In this document: piece by piece, positions 14,328 through 18,806 of the stretch
How positions within the stretch are numbered: the first letter of the stretch is position 1
Layout: each line of letters begins with the position of its first letter
From: Candidatus Atribacteria bacterium
GTDB taxonomy: Bacteria; Atribacterota; Phoenicimicrobiia; Phoenicimicrobiales; Stramentimicrobiaceae
Assembly: GCA_016934875.1 (NCBI GenBank)
Contig: JAFGSC010000292.1
Location: 1-18,806, forward strand
Reading direction: 5' to 3'
DNA: 18,806 bases
The notes under the pieces: generated by a model
The model's input: the letters and a program-made list of their open reading frames with translations, nothing else
The model's database searches: none
What the model was told of the DNA's origin: nothing
Made by a program: the position numbers and the translations under genes

Positions 14328-16112
14328 TCATTTCAGCAACAAGCATTTTTTCACAGCTTCAGTTTTACCGTTAACGTATAACTTGTAATAATATATCCCC
14401 GAGTTTATAGTTTTTCCAGATTTATTATCTCCATTCCAAACTATTGAATATTTTCCTTGTGAAAAATCATTATTCACCAACGTTTTAATTTCTTGACCTT
14501 TAACATTGTAAATTGAGAGTTCAATTCGAGAATCGTTCTGCACATAAAATTCAATTGTTGTGGATGGATTGAATGGATTGGGGTAATTTGATATTTCCAT
14601 TTTTATTGGAATTGTTGGGGTCTCTTCCTGGATTGGGATTACAAGAGAAATAGGTCCGAAAATTTCAGTATCACCGTCTAAACTGAGACTTTCTAACCAG
14701 TACCAATAAGTTGATCCTTCAATTACTGGATATTCGTCTATAAACTGATAATCTGTTGGAACTGTACAAGTTCCCATGCCATCAATCAGATCAGTATTAA
14801 TTTGAATAAAATTACCTGTAGAATATCCATTTTCAAAAACACTCCGATAAATATTGTATCCAAGATTATCTGTTTCAGATTGAGTAGTCCAATTGATTTG
14901 AGGAGCATTTTCATTGAACAATGCTGTAAAAGATGAAAGAGTTACTGGGAGTGAACCATCATCATATTGTTCGTAACAACCAATGTCATATCCACTTCCT
15001 AAAGGTCTACTTCTTCCATCAAGGTCATATGAGGGTGCTCCAGATGGAGTTGCAGTACTCAAACAAGGGCTACCATTTGATAGATGATAATCATCATTCA
15101 TAGTATCTACAAATAGTGGGTCATTTTCAATATTACCATCACCCCAATTCAGAACGAAATTACTGCCGCTACCGTTAAATACTTCAATTCCATTTTGGCC
15201 ATTCTTAATTGTGCTGTAGCTACAGTTTATCGTAACTAAAAAAGGACCACCAAAATCATAAAAACCAATATATATTTCTTCGGGTTCATTATTCCAACAT
15301 ATTGAATTCAATGAAGTTAAAGTATTATCACTATGAGAACAGTAATAAGCACCTCCTTGGCCAGATGAATTGTCACTTATAATCACGTTTGTTAATGAAA
15401 TATTTGAGTTATAGCTTTGAATTGCACCTCCACAAAAGGCAGTATTGTTATAAAGTAGTACATTTTCTAACAGTAGAGTTGATAATTCACAATTTATACC
15501 CCCTCCTCCTTCATCACCATCATTTCCTGTGATTATTGAATTCCTGATTACTAAATTTGATTGACTAATGTTGATACCACCACCATAGCACAATTGGCCT
15601 AGAGTGTCATTTCCCTCAATAATGACATCATCTAAAACTGAATTTGAAGTGATAAAACTCAAACCAGCACCATACATACCTGTATTATCATCGATGATTA
15701 AGTTTCTTAAACTTGGACTAGAGTTAATACATTTAATACCCCCACCACCATAATCCAAATACTCTGGATCAGATGCATCACCATTCGTAATCTTAAAACC
15801 TTCTAATATAGCATTTTCTTTCTCACCATTATTGAATAATACAACTCTATTTTGATTTCCATCAATAATTGTTGAATTGATAAAGCTATCATTGTTTATA
15901 ATATAATACATTGATGCAACCGTAATATTTTTTCCATTAAAATTAATGTTCTCAACGTACGTTCCTGGTTGAACCAGTACTAAATCACCATTGCTAGCTG
16001 AATCGATTGCAGATTGAATCGTAGCTTTTTCTGCTGGAACATTTATTGTTATTCCTAATAGCAATGAATAAGTTAAAAACGCTAAAAACAAAATTGTTAA
16101 TTTGTTGTTCAT
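14328..16112 (-). CDS. Secreted parallel beta-helix protein with T9SS-type C-terminal sorting domain
   Basis: A 594-aa exported protein. A signal peptide covers about 1-21 (Lys then a Leu/Phe-rich core). Residues 24 to about 365 form a right-handed parallel beta-helix with repeated 'YGGGGIKC..SSPSLRN..I..N' rungs (for example near 121-139, 176-196, 201-216 and 227-247), as in pectate-lyase-like and polymorphic outer-membrane proteins. A Fn3/Ig-like module follows (about 388-495, TLSSFTA ... NIYRS ... YWYWLESLS). The C-terminus (505-594) has NYPNPFNPST (509-518) and a FlgD-like sandwich typical of FCB-group sorting domains. No catalytic residues are evident; an adhesion or glycan-binding role is possible. 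GGAGG lies close to the ATG. It shares its last two modules with the next gene upstream and appears unrelated to the CRISPR operon. Confidence 0.85.
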   Translation of the reverse strand: MNNKLTILFLAFLTYSLLLGITINVPAEKATIQSAIDSASNGDLVLVQPGTYVENINFNGKNITVASMYYIINNDSFINSTIIDGNQNRVVLFNNGEKENAILEGFKITNGDASDPEYLDYGGGGIKCINSSPSLRNLIIDDNTGMYGAGLSFITSNSVLDDVIIEGNDTLGQLCYGGGINISQSNLVIRNSIITGNDGDEGGGGINCELSTLLLENVLLYNNTAFCGGAIQSYNSNISLTNVIISDNSSGQGGAYYCSHSDNTLTSLNSICWNNEPEEIYIGFYDFGGPFLVTINCSYSTIKNGQNGIEVFNGSGSNFVLNWGDGNIENDPLFVDTMNDDYHLSNGSPCLSTATPSGAPSYDLDGRSRPLGSGYDIGCYEQYDDGSLPVTLSSFTALFNENAPQINWTTQSETDNLGYNIYRSVFENGYSTGNFIQINTDLIDGMGTCTVPTDYQFIDEYPVIEGSTYWYWLESLSLDGDTEIFGPISLVIPIQEETPTIPIKMEISNYPNPFNPSTTIEFYVQNDSRIELSIYNVKGQEIKTLVNNDFSQGKYSIVWNGDNKSGKTINSGIYYYKLYVNGKTEAVKKCLLLK

Positions 16113-16416
16113 ACTTCCTCCAAATTTTTGAACCTAACATGCAGCAATTAATATATCAAAGAATCAAAAGGAATTAGAAATCCTTCACTTTTTTCAAAAT
16201 TCGCTGATTATAAAAACTTGAGAAAGAGCTCAAGAAAACATGATCAAGCAGGCGTAAGCCAAGCTAATACTTAAAAGATTGTAATCACCATAGACCAATC
16301 ATTGTAATGGTCTTTTCCTTAGCTGTTCAAGCCATATTTTCCCGTTAACACTGCTACAATAAAAATACAGACACTCCAGGGGAGCGCAAAGTTCCCTTGT
16401 AATTGAAATATCAAGT
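16113..16416. other. Intergenic region between the two secreted-protein genes
   Basis: A 304-base gap with no gene I can support. It contains a minus-strand terminator-like hairpin at 16212-16234. A second inverted repeat, AGACCA/TGGTCT at 16292-16313, is followed by T's only on the plus strand, where no gene reads into it. A GGGA/TCCC inverted repeat lies just past the upstream gene (about 16373-16396). The promoter of the beta-helix gene is probably within 16115-16205, without a clear consensus. Confidence 0.5.
16212..16234 (-). terminator. Rho-independent terminator-like hairpin after the LamG protein gene
   Basis: On the minus strand CTTGAG, a six-base loop and CTCAAG are followed directly by TTTTTA. 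The stem is only six pairs, and it lies about 180 bases past the stop codon of the gene ending at 16417, so termination there is likely but not certain. Confidence 0.5.
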
Positions 16417-18360
16417 CTATTTTGTCAGCACCATCTTACGGCTATAATTGCCAACATTGGTGGACAGCTTATAAATATATACTCCAGATCCGACCAGTCT
16501 GCCTTGATTGTCTCTGCTGTCCCAGTCAACATAAAGTTTTTCATCTTTACCGATGAACTGGTCTTTGATCAGGGTTATTACTTCCTGACCCTTAATATCA
16601 TAAACAGTAAGAGTTCCCGTGCAGTCTTCCGGCATCATATAACTTATCCTGGTTGACGGATTGAAAGGGTTAGGATAGTTCTGATGCAGTCCATAGATGT
16701 CCGGTATTCCTGGTGAACCTGGATCAAAATTATCTCCTGGAATATCGAGGGTGATCGGTCCGTAGTCTTCTGTCTCTCCATCAGATGAAACACTCTGCAG
16801 CCAGTACCAGTAAGTATTACCCGGGATAGTTACCGATTCATCATTATAGCTATATTCGGTAGGCATCGAGGTTGTGCCTGCTCCCGGCACTAAATCAGTA
16901 TTCACTTGCATAGAACTGTTAAGATCATCAGAATCTGCTCTGAATATGTTCCAGCCCTGGTTGTTGGATTCACTCTGTGTGATCCAGTTGAGCATAGGAA
17001 GATCATTGCTGTAGATTGCAGTAAAGGAGGAAAGTTCAATGGGGAGAGGCGGCTGGTCATCACAAGGTACGTCGGAACTCCAGGAAGCGCCATAAATAGA
17101 TCCATCGACATTATTAATTGTTGAGTCGTGAGCTATTTGACCCAAACCCTCATTAAACTTCCAATAAGCGACTAGCCCTTCTGAATCAGGATTAATGTCA
17201 GTGCAAATGTTATCATTAATCTGTTCTTCTGTTAATGCAATGTCCCACATGGCTATCTCATCTAAGAAACCATCAAGGGTATTACACATTACACCATAAC
17301 CAATATAAGAGTCATCGAGCAGATTAATTGTAGTCTCACAGACAAGTGAGTCTGCAAGTATTCCATTATGAAAAATTCTAATATAATTCCCATCATAAGT
17401 AGCAGCAACATTAACCCAATTATTTAAGCCAATATCTTCAGTTAGAACTTCCCACTGATTTAATCTAAATTCTGCTAAATGTTCTGTGCCAGTCCCTTTT
17501 ATGCTAAAAAGGAATCTTTTCCCACCAGAACCTTCATCACTAGAAAAGATTCTGGTATGATAATCATTAGGTTGAGTACCAGTAACTTTAACCCATGCTT
17601 GAATTGTAGACGATGAAGATAGTCCTAAACCCTGACTAGTATCTAGATGAATATAATCATCATCGCCATCGAAATTCAATGAGAAATTATCAGAGTAGTT
17701 GTAATTGTAAAGTGACTGAATATCATCTTCAGTTAATTCCCGATCATAGATTAAGATATCATCGAGTTTACCATTAAAAGCATCCCATGCGGGATGATTC
17801 ATCCTTCCAAAAGCACCATCACCTGCAAAAGGAAGTGTCCAAGCTGAATAACTACCATCCCAAGTCCCCTCATAAGATCCATTGAGATAAGAAACGAAAT
17901 TCGCTCCATCAAAATTCACTACTACGTGATACCAGACATCGTTTTGAAGATCTGTGTTCATATAACTAAGGTAGCCATCGTTAAACCATTCAATCTGCCA
18001 GTCACCTCCAGGTCCAGTACCATCATAGAATTCAAGGACTCTAGGATTAATATATCCTGTGCCAGAACGGTTGATCCAAAAACTAATTGCAAAACCAACG
18101 GGAGAAGGAGGAAAATTAACATCGACATCAATTCTCGTATTTCCACCAGAACTTGAAAAATAATAAGCACTATTTGCAGTACCAAATCTATCTTCTGTTA
18201 ATACTGCTCCATTAACGATACCATTATTCCCGTTACCACTCTCATCATTGGCATTTCCATTAAATGGATAATATGCCCTTAATCCATTATTAATGTCAGC
18301 AAATAAAATTGACCACAAAATTGAGTTAAAGATGATGCAAATTGCAAACAAATATCTCAT
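16417..18360 (-). CDS. Secreted protein with two LamG-like domains and a T9SS-type sorting domain
   Basis: A 647-aa exported protein. A signal peptide spans about 1-21 (MRYLF... ILWSILFA). Two concanavalin A-like/LamG_3 jelly-roll domains follow: 24-218 (starting LRAYYPFNGNANDESGN) and about 226-430 (LNFDGDDDYIHLD ... DGFLDEIAMWDIALTEEQI). Such domains usually bind glycans or act as adhesion modules. An Ig/Fn3-like module (about 438-541, IELSSFTAIY ... NIFRA ... YWYWLQSVS) and a C-terminal sorting domain (560-647, NYPNPFNPST at 561-570) match those of the beta-helix protein downstream. GGAGG lies close to the ATG. Probably surface-anchored or secreted through a type IX-like route; not part of the defence operon. 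Confidence 0.88.
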   Translation of the reverse strand: MRYLFAICIIFNSILWSILFADINNGLRAYYPFNGNANDESGNGNNGIVNGAVLTEDRFGTANSAYYFSSSGGNTRIDVDVNFPPSPVGFAISFWINRSGTGYINPRVLEFYDGTGPGGDWQIEWFNDGYLSYMNTDLQNDVWYHVVVNFDGANFVSYLNGSYEGTWDGSYSAWTLPFAGDGAFGRMNHPAWDAFNGKLDDILIYDRELTEDDIQSLYNYNYSDNFSLNFDGDDDYIHLDTSQGLGLSSSSTIQAWVKVTGTQPNDYHTRIFSSDEGSGGKRFLFSIKGTGTEHLAEFRLNQWEVLTEDIGLNNWVNVAATYDGNYIRIFHNGILADSLVCETTINLLDDSYIGYGVMCNTLDGFLDEIAMWDIALTEEQINDNICTDINPDSEGLVAYWKFNEGLGQIAHDSTINNVDGSIYGASWSSDVPCDDQPPLPIELSSFTAIYSNDLPMLNWITQSESNNQGWNIFRADSDDLNSSMQVNTDLVPGAGTTSMPTEYSYNDESVTIPGNTYWYWLQSVSSDGETEDYGPITLDIPGDNFDPGSPGIPDIYGLHQNYPNPFNPSTRISYMMPEDCTGTLTVYDIKGQEVITLIKDQFIGKDEKLYVDWDSRDNQGRLVGSGVYIYKLSTNVGNYSRKMVLTK

Positions 18361-18644
18361 ACTTCTTTCCTCCTTTATTAAACTTTTATCGATTTGTATT
18401 CCAATTGACCTTCCTCCCTTTTTTTAAGCCACATGTAACGTGTTAGTTATCTTACGTGTAAATTATCAGGTCATGAAAATTTTACACAAATATATCCGCT
18501 CTCATCATTAAGCTCCTATATATTTCAAAGATTTTGGTCTCATTTTCATCTGTAATTAACGTACAATATATTGAAAAATAAAATCTCACGTCAAACAATA
18601 TTTCCATTCTGATCGGATTATGTTCAAGCAATCGGCGAATAGCT
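18361..18644. other. Intergenic region upstream of the LamG protein gene
   Basis: AT-rich upstream region of about 280 bases. Two near-identical octamers, TAACGTGT (18436-18443) and TTACGTGT (18452-18459), stand 16 bases apart and could be operator half-sites. A 41-codon minus-strand frame (18482-18607) has no ribosome-binding sequence and is not called. I find no convincing -35/-10 pair. Confidence 0.4.
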
Positions 18645-18675
18645 AAAAAAATACCAGTCCATTCAAGACTGGTAT
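18645..18675 (-). terminator. Strong rho-independent terminator of the zinc-ribbon protein gene
   Basis: On the minus strand ATACCAGTC, a seven-base loop and GACTGGTAT form a perfect nine-pair stem that runs directly into a T7 tract. It starts eight bases after the stop codon of the partial gene at the window edge, separating that gene from the secreted-protein genes. Confidence 0.9.
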
Positions 18676-18682
18676 TCTGCCC

Positions 18683-18805
18683 TTAGGCAGCATCTAACTC
18701 AAGATGAAGTTGAGATTTCTCTTCATAACAATCACTGCAATAGATCTTATCTTCCAGGATTATCAGTTTCTCATGATAACAGCCACACTCCTCACACTGC
18801 TGGTA
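18683..18805 (-). CDS. C-terminal end of a zinc-ribbon protein (5' end outside the window)
   Basis: The last 40 codons of a minus-strand gene that enters from the right edge. The visible part contains CEECGC, then YCSDC eighteen residues later, a treble-clef or zinc-ribbon style C-x2-C ... C-x2-C pattern (LIM-like spacing), and ends in an acidic SQLHLELDAA tail. The Cys pairs, the stop codon and the strong terminator just after it make this a real gene end. The start, full length and function are not visible. Confidence 0.75.
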   Translation of the reverse strand, partial: YQQCEECGCYHEKLIILEDKIYCSDCYEEKSQLHLELDAA

Positions 18806-18806
18806 A

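Noticed and set aside
18482..18607. 41-codon minus-strand frame between the terminator and the LamG gene
   Set aside because: No Shine-Dalgarno sequence before its ATG and too short to support; its rather protein-like end may be chance.

Overview
AT-rich DNA in which every supported gene lies on the minus strand. Two large secreted proteins end in an 'NYPNPFNPST' type IX secretion (T9SS) sorting domain. With the low GC, this points to an uncultured member of the FCB superphylum; Candidatus Cloacimonadota is my best guess, but no marker gene is present to settle it.

Right flank (14328-18806): the 3' end of a small zinc-ribbon protein with a strong rho-independent terminator, then two surface or secreted proteins. 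One has two LamG-type domains and the other a parallel beta-helix. Both share the same Ig/Fn3-like module and C-terminal sorting domain.

Centre and left (530-14216): one tightly packed minus-strand cluster, probably an operon, that encodes a type III CRISPR-Cas system. Reading 5' to 3' it holds: a possible 28-aa leader ORF; a PP2C-type phosphatase; a CARF + AAA+ (sigma-54 activator) + Fis-HTH regulator; Cas10 with an intact GGDD cyclase motif and no HD nuclease domain; a Cas7-Cas5-Cas11 fusion; a double Cas7 (Cas7-2x); a Csx19-like subunit; a large TIGR03986-type Cas7 with insertion; a CARF + PD-(D/E)XK nuclease; a CARF + HEPN ribonuclease; and a 58-aa small protein. The five effector genes match in content and order the fused-subunit type III-D variant (III-Dv) described from Synechocystis. 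No CRISPR array, cas6, cas1/cas2 or recognisable stand-alone ring nuclease is in the window.

Proposed working (inference): target RNA bound by the III-Dv complex switches on Cas10 to make cyclic oligoadenylate. That messenger could be read by three CARF proteins of the same operon: a DNase/RNase-type nuclease, a HEPN RNase, and a sigma-54 activator that would turn the signal into transcription. A PP2C phosphatase next to the regulator suggests an additional phospho-signalling input. This regulator-phosphatase pair joined to a III-Dv operon is the most novel aspect here. Other curiosities are two GC-rich dispersed-repeat copies inserted in frame in the Cas7-Cas5-Cas11 gene, a nine-G tract as the cas10 ribosome-binding region, and the 58-aa protein.

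Bases 1-529 hold no gene I can support.
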